The position numbers were made by a program, and so were the translations under genes. A stretch of 64,000 nucleotides of DNA from Certhia americana (taxonomy: Eukaryota > Chordata > Aves > Passeriformes > Certhiidae): NCBI GenBank assembly GCA_018697195.1, contig CM031857.1, positions 93,072,617 through 93,136,616 of the forward strand, given 5' to 3'. Below are positions 13,501 to 28,500 of this stretch, piece after piece. Each line of letters starts with the position of its first letter. Within the stretch, counting starts at the first letter, position 1. Below the pieces are notes generated by a model. The model did not search any database. It saw only the letters and a program-made list of their open reading frames with translations, and was not told the origin of the DNA.

Positions 13501-16500
13501 TATGTGACAAAAATGTAGTGTTGGCGGAGTTAACCATAGAAATAACACACTGAGAGGTTAAAATCTACCACACCTAATAATAAACATAGGTGAAAATTCC
13601 AACCCAGCTGGGTTCTATGACCTCTTCTGCTTCCCCATAGTGACTGAAGTAGAGTCCTAAGTGCAGCAGGCAATGCTCTTGGCTCTCAAAGCCAGCTGGC
13701 TCCTGTTGCAGATGTGCTGCACAGGACTGCCACGGAAGCTGCGCCTCTCCCTGAGCTATACTGCATCACACAGATAATGTGCATGTACTTTAATGGGTAT
13801 GGTGTTGAATGACAGTCAAGAGACACTTGACTGTTCCAGTGACCTGCAGTACTAATTTAGATAAATCACATATATTTCTATAAAAATAATAATATGTGCA
13901 TACTTTCTTCAGCAAAAGTTGAGGCCTTCAGATGTAAAATACCATGCAAGAGCTAAAAACATAATTTAGTAAGAACTAAATACTTTCTTCAGTTTGTCAT
14001 TTAAATTATGTATCAGATAGAAAAGACTACTAGCATTGTCCATTTTACTTTATTGCATTATTGTCCTTTACGATGACTTTACAAATACAGACTTCCATTT
14101 ATGTAGAAAGACGTGACTTTCTGCAGGGGGAAGAAGAGCTACTCTTACTGCTCTAAGGTCTGATTCTTCTGCTATAATACAGTTTTCTTAGAAACAGCTG
14201 GGGGAAATGATAACAGCAACTATCCATGCTGCTTATTGCTTGTTATATTCATCCGTCATGAGTTTGTGGTCAAAAATATACTATCGTAAGAATGAAGGTT
14301 GTAGCATTACTTGACTGTACTATTTGAAGTCGTGCTGAGAAAGAGCCATGAATAAGGTCTAACCTAGTTTTAAATTCGACTAGAAAAGAAGCAGGCATCT
14401 TCTAGTTTTAAAGGCATGTGGAATGAACTGTAAACAAATATAAACCCTTTCAAATAGGGAAGCCTGAGAAAACACTGAATAAAACTGGAAACTGCCAATG
14501 ATATTTTTGTAGAACACTCGCATTTCCTGAAATGACCATAAAATTGAAGGCCATTTCTCTATGAATAGGAGAGAGAAATTGTGCTCACTTCTGACCATGT
14601 TCCAGTGTGGTTGTATGCAAAGCTCTTCTGGCACAGCAGGCATGCAGCTGCTCCAGAAAAATGCTGCTCTCAAGCTAATGATCACTGCTAGGAAGTGACT
14701 GTAAATTGTTATTAGGGTGAGCTGAAAGTGTACTGTAGTCATTTACCATAGCTCAGCTGACGAGCAGTAAAAGCAGTAACTCACTGAATCCTGGTAATTC
14801 AGAAGCTTTCAGTCTTTATTGAGCAATGACTCCTTCAGATTATGGCTTCTAAAAGCAGTGTTCCTTGCCTTTCAGCTTCTGAATTTCATACCAAATATCA
14901 AAACTCCCCTCACTATTGCTTATTCCACATACTCATTTACTTTTATTTTAGAGTTACATGTACCATTTTGCTCTTATAACATACCACACACGTTCTATAA
15001 AATAAAGACTTACCAATACTTACTAAGTACAAGGAAAACTGAACACTTAATTAATAATGTTTTTTAACTTCTAATGCCTTCTTGTTTACTATGGTCTATA
15101 AAAATTTTCTGTCTACAAGCTGTCAGCCACATCATTTTGCCTGAAGAATTTATCAGGTTCTTGGTGCAGGCATAATTCATCTTACTTTTCTAATCCTTTG
15201 ACAGCTGTCTTCCTTTGCTTTGCTCTTGAGTCGTTCCTAGACCAATTGTTCATTTGACTTCAATATTTCAATACCTCTAATATCTTGTCACTCCAAAACA
15301 TACACTGGAGTAAACAAGTTATTCTATCCAGTTTATCCAGTTCTGTTTGCCTGTACCATCTTCAAACACAGTTTATTAAAACTGACATATGATTTACTAT
15401 CTTATTGCGCTCTTAATTATGACATTAAACTGTCCATCTACCAGCCTGATATAAAGCACCAGAAAGATTCTAGTTTGGGCAAATCAGGAGGTTTTAATTT
15501 TTACTGAAACGATCATAGTTTTGGTTTTTTTGTTTTTTTTTTTTTTCCCCAAGAAAGCAGGAAAACAGATATCACAAAGAATGCATTATCACACAGTAAT
15601 TAAAAAAAAAAAAAAAAAAATTCATTTTCCCCAAAATTACTTCTCTAATGCCATTTGAAAATATGCTAATCTAAATGTGATTAAAAATAATTTTTATGGC
15701 CCCACTACTGTCTGGCTGTAACATTTAATGCTAACATTCTGCAGTCACAGGCCTTGACACTGGGCATGTTTGCAGACATGATGCAATGTTTTTCATGAGG
15801 ACTCTATCTGGGCTAACAAGACTGTTTATTGTTAGGGTTAATGAGCCCAGGCACAACTCTGAACTAGACTTCATTGCTAGAGAGCTCCAGTTTAGAAGTT
15901 CAGGCTATATGGGGTAAGTCTGCATGATTAGTATGTGCCACATGGAGATACAGACTGCTTTTCTTCACTGATATACAGCCTACCACTTCAGGAATCAGAT
16001 ATACTAATTATATTATGGAGTTCATATAAAAATGATTATTTCTGCTTTGTTTGTTCAGGAATGCAGTTAAATAGATTCTGAGACAATGACTCAGATAATT
16101 ACATAGTATTACTCAACAAAATGCATTCAGTCCAGGTGGAGGGACAGTGTCTCTTGAAATATATTTATTTAGAAAGAATTAAATAGAAATGCAAATATGA
16201 TTTTGAAATTATCATGCTTGTTACACAGAAGTAATAAAATAAATTCCTTCTTATTATTTTTTCTTAGGTCTTGTATTTTCTCTTCAAGTATCCTTTGCAA
16301 GTACTAAGCAGAAAACATACTTACCCCAGAAAATAGAATTACTGGTATTTCATGATGTCAGTTGTAGATCTTTTGTTCTTTTTTTTCATGACAAAAAAAA
16401 CAGTGCAGAAAAGGGTCAAATTAAAAATAACCTGTAAGTCCCAAGACGAACCCCTCACTTTTGAGAAGCATTTAAATTGCATAGAATACATCATACCTCT

Positions 16501-19500
16501 TAGTCAGGAGGCTCATGGATTTTTTAATTTCATATATTCAGACTGTTAAAATGATTTTAATTTTTCACTTTATATTCTCCCCTGAAGGTGGCATTTGCAA
16601 TGAGTAAATGGCTAGAAATATTGGTACACATCAATAGTCCTTGCAATAATAATAATTATTCAGCAAATGTTCAAGCAAGGTAGAACTGTAACAGCAAAAA
16701 GAATTTTGTGAGACGGAAACTGCCTTTTTACACACTCTTTTGAAGGTGCAGGCAAACCTATTGTGTGCTTTCAAACATCTGGAAATCAGGTAAAAGTATA
16801 AACATGTTATATAAGCTGAACTGATGTGGCTCTATGATTTCTGTTTCACTAGAAAGAGGAAGCTGAGCCATAAAACAATGGACTGACTGGGATGAAGGGG
16901 AAAATCCAAATTTCAAACAAGTCTTTTGTTGTTGCTGATGCCTTCTCAATTCTTTTCTATGCTTTTTTCTTATTTTTTTTTTGTTCTATACTTTGTATCA
17001 CAGAATGAATGAACAACTGAACAACAACTTAAACACCTCTTTGAGTGTGCTGCATAGTCACTACTGCTTTCTGAAATACGTAATTCACAAGAGCTCGGGT
17101 GTTCAGTGATTAAATCTGGAGACAGGTGAACATCTTAAAGAAAGTTTGATATTTAAAAGGATTTGATTTTAAAGCATTAAGTGACATAAATTTCACTTTA
17201 TTTTCCATGGATGAAATTCATATTTTTGAAAAGTCACATGTAAAGTCACACAGAGGTGAATCTGTCAGTAATGGCACTTAGCATAATACAGCATTTTCAT
17301 TTTTATTTTTTCTCTAAGGCATCTGAAGACCTTTTGATCTTTTTTGTTCCAATTAAAGATATTGTCCTTCTACTCACTCTAGCTGAAGTATAAATACCAC
17401 AACCATGAAAACAAACAACACTGTTTGCCCTAGATTGTCCTCCAGTGCTAATACTACCCCTCTTTAAAATCACCATAGATATCTACTGTATTATTTTAAA
17501 ATTGTCAACAACTTTACAAAACCCAGCATATAATTCATACACATATAGGTATAAAGGGAAAAAATATTTTAAGAGAAAATTTTCACCTTCCTGTATATTT
17601 GTATTCTGATCAAAACTGGTTAATTAGAGAAATAACAACAGGTACAGTAAATTCATCAAAGCATCCACACTTGCCTGTTCAAAAGTATTCTTTTGAAATT
17701 CTTCAAATCCAAAAATATCTAATACTCCAATTTCAAACACCTGGTCACTGGGGAAAAAAAAAGATATTATAGATAATAAGAATTCAAGCAAGTGAATAAT
17801 ACATCTGTTGTATCTGACAGAAGTATTTCTGTTCTAGGACAAAAACAGGCTGTATTTCAAAAACGTGGATGAAATACACAAGCAGACCATGTACAGAACA
17901 GAATCAAAATTCTATTCACAACCTATTATACTGAACAGAAATAAAAAAACAGGGTTCAAGATTGTTTTAGCAGCCACACTAAAAACTAAATTTGTAGGAG
18001 AAGTAAAAAAAATCTTAACTTCCTTAAGTCCAGTGTCTAAAGATATAGGTACTAATTTTCTGACGTCATGGATAACCGTTTTGAGGAAGTTTAAAAAATG
18101 CCTGGTTGCACTCAGTTGTCCTTTCCTGTTTATATTTCTTTGGAAGCAAAATTGCTTCTACAGAATATACTTCAAGGGAAACCTGTTAAGCACAAGTCCT
18201 CTCTGTAAGCATCAAGTAGAATTTCTGGGCTCAGACTGCCCAAGAGGTTACATGTCCCAGGGGAAAGAATAGTCAGAGGTCAGGCTGAAGAAGGCAGATG
18301 TTTCTTCTCTGTATAAATAAAAGAGTGGTTGTAGATGTTGCATCTAATTCTTTGTGTGTGACTGCATGCATTCAGGGAAGGGATTTTATTGTGGCCAGGT
18401 GGAAGGAGTGGAAGGATCAGGGTAGAGCAGACACCTAGGATTTGGACAGAAGAAATGGGAAAAGGACAGAGGTGTTACTATTCTGTACTTGGGACAGTCA
18501 TTATATGCCTGATCTGGAGAGGAAACTAAATTCACTGCAGTGAGCAAAATTAATATTTTGGGATAGTCTGTTGCCTCCTTTGCAACAACAGTGTTGCTGG
18601 CTGCTTGTTCTGAGATACATTTTTTTTTTTCCTCTTTTTTTTTTTCTCTGTATTCCAAGTTTATGTGTAAATCTCTGTGCATATCAGGCTATAGATGTAA
18701 AGGAGGAAAAAGGTGAACCACTGTTGAAGTACATGAATATAGTATGAATATAGTTCCATTGCAGTCATTGTAACCCCTACCATGTCATTAGATGAGGATC
18801 CAGCCCTCAAAATAAATTCCTATATAGCAAACAAAGAAAGTAAAATAAGTTAAAAAAATGCATACTACAAAACAAGCTGGGAAAAACAATGCTCAGGGGC
18901 AAGCAGAGCCTTTTTCAGAAATCATGCCCAAGAAGTTTGTCTTCATTTCAAAAGCACACTAGTTCAATGCACTACTGATTGTCACAGGACTAGCTGTGTG
19001 CGTAAATGTCAGGCATAGATTGTTATATAATAAATCTAGTCCAGAATGGCTTTGTTGGGCAAGGGAGGTTATCCAGAGGTCGATTAGCCTCCAAGGGAAT
19101 TTCTACAAGAAAAAGCATAAAGCTATATCACCACATCCATCTCTAGCAATGAATGCAATTTAAATTGTTTTTTAAAATGTAAGCCACATTCAAAACTGCT
19201 CCTGATTAGAGATGGGGGGTGCACATTCCTTGTCAGAACAAGTTTTAAAAAAATCTGTCCATTTATAGAAAGAAAAATTAAATGTTTAAAAACAAACTAC
19301 CTCAGAGAAACAAATATTAAAAATCCAGAATTATTATGTTATTTAAATGTGTTTGGGGAAAAAAAAGGAGAAGTTTGCAATTTCAGAATACTTGCTAGGT
19401 TTTCACCCTTTTTTTTTGTTCTGTTTTATTTTCTCATTTACATGTAACCTTCCTTACAGGAAGGCAAAACATGAACTGCTGTGTAACATTGTACAACAGC

Positions 19501-22500
19501 TGAAATATGGTATTATATTTCATAATTTTTAAGAACTACTTAATACAGGCAAAATGGCTTATCCCTTCTCTGTCTGATTCAATTAATAATTTGATTCTGG
19601 ATTATTTACATCCATGTAAAACATACATGATTGAGTCCATGACTGTTATTATGTCAAATTAGTCTCTCTTACTTACCCTCAAGGAATATATAAACATTTG
19701 CATTAGGAAAAGACCAATACAAGCTGACTTAATGAATTATTGAAAGTCAGGCAAAACAGGAACCTGGTCCTAGCTTCCTAAACTCTGGCTAAAAGCCTTA
19801 TCAGCCAGTTTACTGCCCACCTCAAACAACATTCCTTATCACAACTGGTACTTGTGACATATATGCTTGCTTGCAAATATACTGGAGATGCATTTGTTGA
19901 CAGAAAAGCATGTAGTCTCAGTGTTTTTATGAACTCCTCTTGATAATTTTGGTCTAGTATTAGGAGATGCACACACCACATTAAAAGAGCTGGAGGTTTT
20001 ACATAATTAATATCTTGCCTACGGGGCAAGTATAACAGCACTAAGCTCTGTATCCTCTACAACAGTGACATTTTACTATTACATTGTGCTATTTATGTGC
20101 AAAATCTCTACAACCATGATAGTAATTTTCTGTATTAAATTATTGCTCAGATTTTGAAAACTAAATAACTAACAACACAACATCCAAATTAAAAGCATTG
20201 CTTCATATGTGGTTGCACATTACTTTGTTCTTTTAATCTTTCTTCTTGTTTTTCTCTTTTTCATACCACTTTTCTTGCCGGGAGAAGGGTCCATATATGA
20301 TTTACTGGCTAGCTGTCAATCATATTAATTCCAGAAAAATTACTTTCCTTAAATAATCATAGCAGAGATTCCCAAGGCAAAATAGAGCAGAAATGATTCC
20401 ATGTTAACAAATGAAAGGGCATTTCACCAGGGTCTAAAAGAACAAATATTAGAAAAAGGCACTGTTGGTTCTGAAAGATTTCCTTATTTGCTTATTTTAT
20501 GGTTACTAATCATCACTGACACATTTCTTCATTATGTTTCAGATATTTAATATTTACTATGCATATCTAAAAGACCTGTGGTTTTAATGGGACCTGAGAC
20601 TTTGATTTCAAATTTGAAAATATTTCCCAGAATAGAAAGTAGAAAAAAAGAATTTGCTTATTTTTGAAGAACTTTTCTATCCATATATCAGCACACAGGT
20701 GTAAATACTTAAAAATGCATGGATGTTCACCATAAGTCATTTTGGTTTTCTGATACACAAAACAACATTTCTGCTTACAATATTTTACAATGTCTCCAGC
20801 TTTGCCTTTTTTCCTCAGAACATATCTGTAAAGATATACTTTTCAATCGTGCACTTAATAATTGTATTATAAAGAAACTACATAAAAATTCCTGCCAACT
20901 CCTAAAAAAAATACACATACAGAAGACATCCTGTCTAATGATCTACCATCTTGGCAGACATCTTGTCATTTAACAAGAAAAGCTCTCAAACCATTTGCCA
21001 CTCCTGGCGAGGTGAACAGAACTCTGTTTACAATACATCTGACCCAGTGCTTTAGACAAACCTACAGAATATTATTTCTTCACTTTTATTCTATTGCAGA
21101 CAGCTCTTAGCTCCAAAATCTGTAGGGTCCATTCCTTCTGTTATCTTTTGCAACCTGCCTGCATAAAGCAGTGAGAGGAATCTGTTGTGGGAGGGTGATC
21201 TAATGAACCTTTTCATTTGCCCAAAATAGAACAGTTCTTGCTTCTCCTCCAACTTCTGCCATTAATGAGGAAGGCTTATGACTGATCTGGACAAACTGGA
21301 AGTGATACTGATTACAGAGGAAATATTTCTCTGATTAGATGAAGTATATAGCCTAGCCTTCAAATGAGGTCCTTCAGAATCCTAATTAAGAAACTGTCGG
21401 TTTTCCCAGGGGAAGAGATTATACCTGTTGTCACAAACACAGTTCTTGAAGGGAATAGATTGAATACTTCCAGCTGGATATGCTGTTCTTCATCTCAAAC
21501 AATTACTAAACAAAATCAGTTTCTGAAACTTTTGAGGAAGATTTCTCAATAATCTGAGATTCTTGCTTAGAATTGGTGTCATTGCCATGTCTCTCAGGTA
21601 TCTTGCTCAACAACTCTAATTTTTCTTTTAATATTACTTTAACCAGGTGTGAGTGGTGCACCTAGAGATGGTGGCTGGACACACCAGAAAGAAACACTGG
21701 CTCCATATCTGACAAACAATTTTTTTGAGTGACTTGAAAGTTATGGCAGGAAAGAAGTATATTTTCCAATGGACTCAAGATCTATAGCTCTGTCATTAGT
21801 AGCACATACACTTTCTCAGGTCTTTTAAGTAAAATTTTTTTGTGCATTAAAAAATGACATTAGCTCGTTAAATGAAACACTGGAAATTATCCAGAATTAA
21901 TCAGATTTCAAATTTTCTGAAGCTGGGAAGACTTCTATTCCAGATTATCTTGTTCTACAAATCAGATAATGCACTAATAATTTTGTAAATGAGACATCTG
22001 AGGTCCTTCCTTTGCTCAAATTAGTTTTCCTACTGCTATTTGTCATTATTTGAATTTTGATGGTATGAGTATACAGTCAGAATATAAAATTTTTCAGAAA
22101 CTACCTCTTTAGAAATATTCTGCATTCTTTACGTGCAGCAGAAATCTATGGCTGACCTGGTGATAGAGACAGAAAGTATGACTGAATGCCAGCTTTCTTT
22201 GTCTGTAATGCTGCCACATAAGAATCTCAGAATGGCTCAGGTCTGACAAACACTTTTTTTAACCTTTGTTCATGAAAAGGGCTTTTTAGGTTCTGAGATG
22301 AAGCAGAGCTTTCAAGAACGTGTATTAGATAGTAGCATAATATGTAGTTTATCACAGGGTGAGAGTTTTAGATTTCTGGGTTTTTTAGAGTGGTGAGCGG
22401 AGAAGACAAGATGGAGGTTTCATGTGGCTTTTAGACTTCTTCCTTCTTCATGTGCTCCATCTTCTGCTGTGAGGGCAGCACTTTCTGGTCGGCTTAGAGT

Positions 22501-25500
22501 GGAGACAGATTTTCTAACATGGATGATAGGTATTGGAAAGTTTTTATAAATAAAGTAGACATAATTTTTAGTACAAAAAGTACACACTGCCCCGAAGGTG
22601 GGGGATTGTGCCTGAAACTGACCTGCTGCACAGACCCTGTGGATCAGGAAAATAATGTTATAGATAAGAAAAAATAAACAACCTTGAAAAAACAGAAGAG
22701 AGGGCTCACAACCATTTCTTCAATCTCTGGCTGAGGAAAAAAGAGTTTGCCTCTCGAGAATCGGGAAAAAAAACCCAAAACATTTTTTTAATAAACCCGT
22801 GAATCCTAGAGCACGTAGCACAAAATCGCACTTGGACATCTTTTGAATATCTCCAGTGAAGGAGATTCCACAGCCTCTCTGGGCAGCCTGTTCCAGTGCA
22901 TGGTCACCCACACAGTAAGGAAATTCTTCATGTTCAGGGGAAGCTTTCTGGGCCTCAGTTTCTGCCTGTTGCCTCCTGTTCCATTGCTTGGCACCATTGA
23001 GCAGAGCCTGGCTCCACCCTCTTGACACTCTCCCTTTATATTTTTATAGGCTGAGATGGGGTTCCCCTCTCAACTGTCTCTTCTCAAGACTAAACAGGCC
23101 CAACTCTCTCAGCCTTTCCTCATAAGAGAAATGTTCCAGTCTCTGAATCATCTCTGTAGCCCTCCACTGGACCTGCTCCAGGAGCTCCATGTTGCACAGA
23201 GCTCCAGATGTGGCCTCATCAGGGCTGAGCAGAGGGACAGGATCCCCTCCCTTGACCTGCTGGCAATGCACCCCAGGACACCATCAGCCTGCTTGGCACC
23301 CAGCACACACTGCTGGTTCACAGACAGCTTTGTTGTCCACCAGGACATCCCAGGTCCTTTTCCACAGAGCTCCATTCCAGCAGGTCTGCCCTCACCCTGT
23401 ACTGGTGCAGAGGGCTGTTCTTCCCACGGTGCAGGACCCTGCCTTTGCTGAATTTCAGACAGTTCTCTGCCCATCTCTCCACCCTGTCAAGTTCCCTCTG
23501 AAGGGCTGCAGAGCTCTCTGGGGTACTGGCCACTCCTCACAGCTTTGTGTCCTCGGTGAACCTGCTGAGGAGACATCTATCCCATCATCCAGGTCATGTA
23601 AGGTAAACAATTCTGGGCCCAGTCACCCTGAGGGTGACTTCTAGTGAGGGACCTCCAGCTAGACCCAGGCTCTCTGGGACCTGTTGTTCAGCCAAACTTT
23701 ATCTACAAAATTATTTATCAGCTTTTTATCAGGTTTTATCTACAAATAGGGAAAATCTTTTCTAACTAGCTGATAGAACAACATGCCTTTAACTTACTAG
23801 CAGGCAGGGAACACAGTATCAAGATTTTCTCAGGCACATATACCTAATTAGCTTGTTTTCCATGAGAAATGAAAAACAGTATTTCATAAGAATTCACAGA
23901 CATTCTTAAATCTCCATTAAATAAAAGCCCTCTTGCAGAATCAGTCAGGAATTGTTAAAACATTACTTTAAGTCATTTCATTACTCATTTGGATCACCAG
24001 ATCCAACCTTCCCAATGTGCAATCAATTACATCAAAATGTCACATTGAGGCAACCATGAACCTACACAACTGAAATTCAGCATACTTATCTGAATGGAAG
24101 TATAACAGAGTAAACCTTGAAGAGTTAAGAGTCTTAGAAAGAAATTCACTAAGACTATTTTGATATTAATAAAATCAGTAGAATAGCAAATCATTATAGA
24201 GATGAGTGAAGATAAATATCAATAATTAAAAAAATAATTATAAGAACCTGTGAGAAATGTTAATAGCTTTCTTCTAATCCTACTCTAGGGGTCAATTATG
24301 GCAAATAATTTTTTCTCAGTCAATTTTTAAAAAATAACAGCAGAATTAAAAAAGTAACAAATTTCAGATCCTGCAACCAGTCTAAACTAGCATGCAGGGT
24401 TATAATTTAGTTAAAACTAGACAAAATTAGTTTTTAGAAGAGAACAACATTTCTAAAGGTGTATTATCTCACTTAACACCATCATTAAAATTCTTGCTTT
24501 ATACCTATTCAATAGTATTACAAAGTAATGATTTTGCTGGATTCTGCCAATACTTTTTATTCTTTGTATTTCATAGCTTTATAGCTTGATCTTTCCAGCT
24601 TTTCACAGAATCATCTCCTCTTTGCTTAGATCTAATGATAATCATTCATTTTATTTTTTCTGAAACCTGTCACAAGCTTTTTCTTAGTAAATATAAATCA
24701 ATATTAAAGACCAAAATCAAGTATTTCCACCATAAAAGTCTAACATGGATAACAAGTTTCCTCAAAAATGCCAAGAAACACTTCTTTTAGAGTTACTAAG
24801 CTAAGAAATCTAATTTTATTCCTTCATAAATTATCACTGAAGTGTGATGGAAGTACAGCTAAGCTGCCTCACAATAGAAGAGAACTGAGTTAGAAACCGT
24901 ATTGCAGGTTTCTGCTGAAGCCTTCATTCCATCTTATATGCAGTAATTCTGTCAGTTTCCAACTGGGGAATAAAGTGTGGCCTGGCATGTATCAGACTTA
25001 TGTAGTCACATAAGTTGATGTTTTGGTGGACCTTTCAGCAGAGGTTTATTAAAACTGCACCAAACTGGAGATATAATGCTGCTAACTGATGGTTATTCAG
25101 ATGCATTTGAAATAGATCTGACCCACTAATCACAAATTCATTCCAGTAATCCAACTTAATCTAGAACTATTCTATGTCTTTTTCCACTCCTCCAGTTTAA
25201 ACAATATGATTAGGCTGGACCAAGGGAAAAAAAACTGTATGTGGGCTACTTCAATTGAGGTTGAAATATCAGTGAAGGATGATCAATCTTATTTCCACTA
25301 AGAATAAGCTACTTAGCTTCAAATCTGGAAAGGCAATGAAGCTGGTTTTGGCCTGATAAAACTTAATATATCTTGTCAGTACTGCCAATTAATCCCGAGC
25401 TGGTTAGCTTTCTATAATCAGCCTAAATGAAGAGCTGCCACTTTTCAAACATAAGTAAACTATGTGGCCAGAGGAGATAATTGCAAATTTCTCATTTCTG

Positions 25501-28500
25501 ATACATCAAACAGTTGTCCTGTTTTAGCTGAGACTTACAATCTCAGAGCCTTCAAGTTACCTCACAGATAGAAATAGTTTCACGAGGTAGAGATCACTTC
25601 TACCTAGTGATTGCACTAAAAGGAGACTACAAGATAAACAATATACAAACAACTGTGACTTTCATTATTTGAAGATCCTATGATATCTAAAAAATATAGG
25701 TTTATATTAACAACAGAAGTACACAACACACTATTCTGAAAGAATGTAAGATACTATATTGTAAAATTACACACTGAAAAATTATTTCAAATAATTTTAA
25801 TAGATTCTTAATGTATCAATTCTAAATTTCTTTCTCAACAATCACTACAAAAAAAGCTCACTGTAATTAGAAATGCCTGAGGTAGATTGTTGTCTGTCAC
25901 AGACATGCACTGAGCTCAGCCTCTGTTCCATATATCCCAGGAATGAATGAGGAAGAATTGTGACCTCTTTATACTGCCTTCATTATTTTATACAGAGTAT
26001 GTCAAATTAGGCCATGTATTGGAAAATTGCTCTAGTTTAGTGCCACAAACAGACAAGTAAAATCATTCCTCTGTTTGCCTTCAGCAGGAAGTGAGACACT
26101 CTGGTGGTGTATGTATAATGACAGACAAATTTTAGGTGCAGAAAGCTGAGTTACTCAGGCATGGCACCTTTTTCTCTTAGTGAAACCCACAGAAGAGATT
26201 TGTCACTAATTGGTTTATGAATAGGAATAAAAATAAGATTGTGAAGACCTCAAACTCTAAAAGAGGGTGCCTCGTACACACTTGTCCTAAGCAGCCGCAG
26301 AGATATGATATAAAGAAAACATACTTATGAAAGTTCCATATCTATCATTAATGGATTATCATTTTACCAATAATTCCAAGCCACTTATATTTCATGTTCA
26401 TAAGAAATCTCAGCTGAGCATATGAGCTGTTGAACTTTGATTAAATCACATGTATATGATCATCTAATTAGGTCTACTGTTTTAGTTTGTTACTATGATT
26501 CTACTGAGATTTCTTTGTTGTTGTTGTTGTTCCTTTAAATTGTTTCTTGACTGCTCCACTGATGCACATTAATTAGCATTCGTTTTCTCCAAGAAACCAT
26601 GCTGGATAGCAACAGCATCAAGTTTATAAGATGCCAACCTAGAGAGCAGTCTTAGAACAATTAAATCGGTTAAGTTTAAACATTCATTTTGAAGGCCTTT
26701 GAATAAAATTCTGGTTTTAATACCCTGTGCTAAGGTCATTGTTTTGGGAAGAAAGAACAAATACGTTCTGCATTAGAAAAGCACCAAGCAGCATTTTGCA
26801 CATTGAAAGACCTAGCTCATTCTGTATTGTCAAGTTTTAAAAAGCTATTAATTGTAACCATCAATCTAAATTACCACATGAAGTACAATGGCTATATAAG
26901 CAAATAAATAAACAAATATGTTACAGTAAAAATAACTAGAAGTAATGGCCAATGCTTTAAAGATTCAAGTATCACTGTCATGCTACTATAAAATTCTTTA
27001 AAACTTTATCAGTGAGCATTAAATTCCACCATTTAATGGAACCATGTCTCTTTTACGGTTCTGAATTTGAGCAAATAATGGAACACCTAATAGTTTCCAA
27101 TGGCACTCCTACCTGCCATTCTCATCTTGATTTTGAAGGTAGCAGTTGATTGTGTTGACTAAAAAACTAAATAAACGACCATAGAGAGATTTTGCCAGGA
27201 GATCCCGGTAAAAATCTGCAATCTCTATAGTGTGCCTCCGAACAATCGTGTCTCCTAAGAGAAAAAGCAGAAAGTGGAGATGAAAGTGTGCTGTAAACTT
27301 TGCCTTAAGTAATTTTAGTTACAATAAATTTAGTTACAGTAACTTCTCCTTTGCCAAACATTTACATGGTGTTAGCTTTTTTCTGAAGCCTCCAGTGCAA
27401 GATGAGAAGGCTGTCAACACTCAAAAGATTTTAAGTTTGGAAATACATGCCTTTATACTTTGTTCAAAAGAAATGTGTACAAGTGCTACATAGAACTAAT
27501 ATTTTACTGAAAATATTTTTTTCAGAGTTTTTTCCTGAGACACTCCCATTGATTACAGTTCATACTAATATTCTCTATTACTATGTAATCTGTTATCTTG
27601 ACACACTTTTGTGACATTAATCAAGTTAGGAGCCCATTAGCATCACAGTATGAAACTGCTTTGTTCCATATTACAAAGGCATTTCTAATTTGGTGTCCCA
27701 GTCTGATTTACTGCGCATCAGATAAGCCTACATGTTCCTCAGAGGGAATATTAACAGGACCATACAAGAAAAATGAAACAAAAATCAACATCTTTTAATT
27801 TTTTTTTAAATCAGAAGGCACAAAATGCTACCAGGTCTGATCTATGAGAGTGTAAGCTTGGAAAAGATTACCTTTAAAATACTGAACATCAGTTGTTAAG
27901 GCTGAAGCAAGCTCATCTGGTGAAACCTGCAGCATCCCTGCCACTGAAAGGAAAAGAAACTGTAAAGAAGGACTGATTTATGCTATACTGCATATTTCAT
28001 TTTTTACAACAGATTTTATTCTGTAGAGTTCTTTTTTAATAGTGAAAGAATCCAAACATTAAAGAAAAGCGTGCTATCACAGGAGTAATTAAAACTAACG
28101 AACATGTAAAATCAGATTACTGTAATCAGTACTTTGTGAAGTTTGAATGTATCTGTACATTAGATTAAAGCTTTCTTGCCCCTTCAAAGATTACTCAGGA
28201 CTTTCCCCAAGGTTTGGCAGACTTTCTGTGGTGTTAGAATGAAGGTATGCTACTTATTGACATTCTGTATCCATAAGCCACTAGAGGAGATTTTTTAGTG
28301 ACCAAGAGAGCAAACTTCAAAGCAGAGAAACAGGAGACTCTTTAAAGACATAGATTTTGAATGCAAGGAATTCAATTCAAAGCAAATTGTTCAGCTGTTG
28401 ACAAGCAGTGCAAAAGCATTTCAAAACAAAACTGCCCAAAGTGCACTGTACAATTTCTTTTGGCAAATGATACCATTAAATATGACATTTAATTAGCTAG

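Larger units (their letters stand above)
8252..17674 (-). other. MYO16: MYO16 intron between exons G and H (GC-AG)
   Basis: A 9.4-kb phase-0 intron with the GC donor. Mostly AT-rich and unique-looking. It contains T- and A-runs near 15534-15546 and 15602-15620 and the GC-rich patch at 12.6-13.1 kb listed separately. No myosin exon was found inside. Confidence 0.8.
17748..27112 (-). other. MYO16: MYO16 intron between exons F and G
   Basis: A 9.4-kb phase-2 intron. It hosts the LTR-like remnant and the CR1 fragment at 22.3-23.7 kb, T runs at 18620-18645 and a (TTG)n stretch near 26516-26530. The remainder is AT-rich with no gene seen. Confidence 0.8.

Noticed and set aside
17865..18272. 135-codon plus-strand frame next to exon G
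   Set aside because: Antisense to MYO16, AT-rich, no recognisable family. Judged a chance frame.
22720..23644. Cluster of overlapping frames on both strands
   Set aside because: The minus-strand ones are broken pieces of CR1 reverse transcriptase and the plus-strand ones are their shadows. None is an independent gene.
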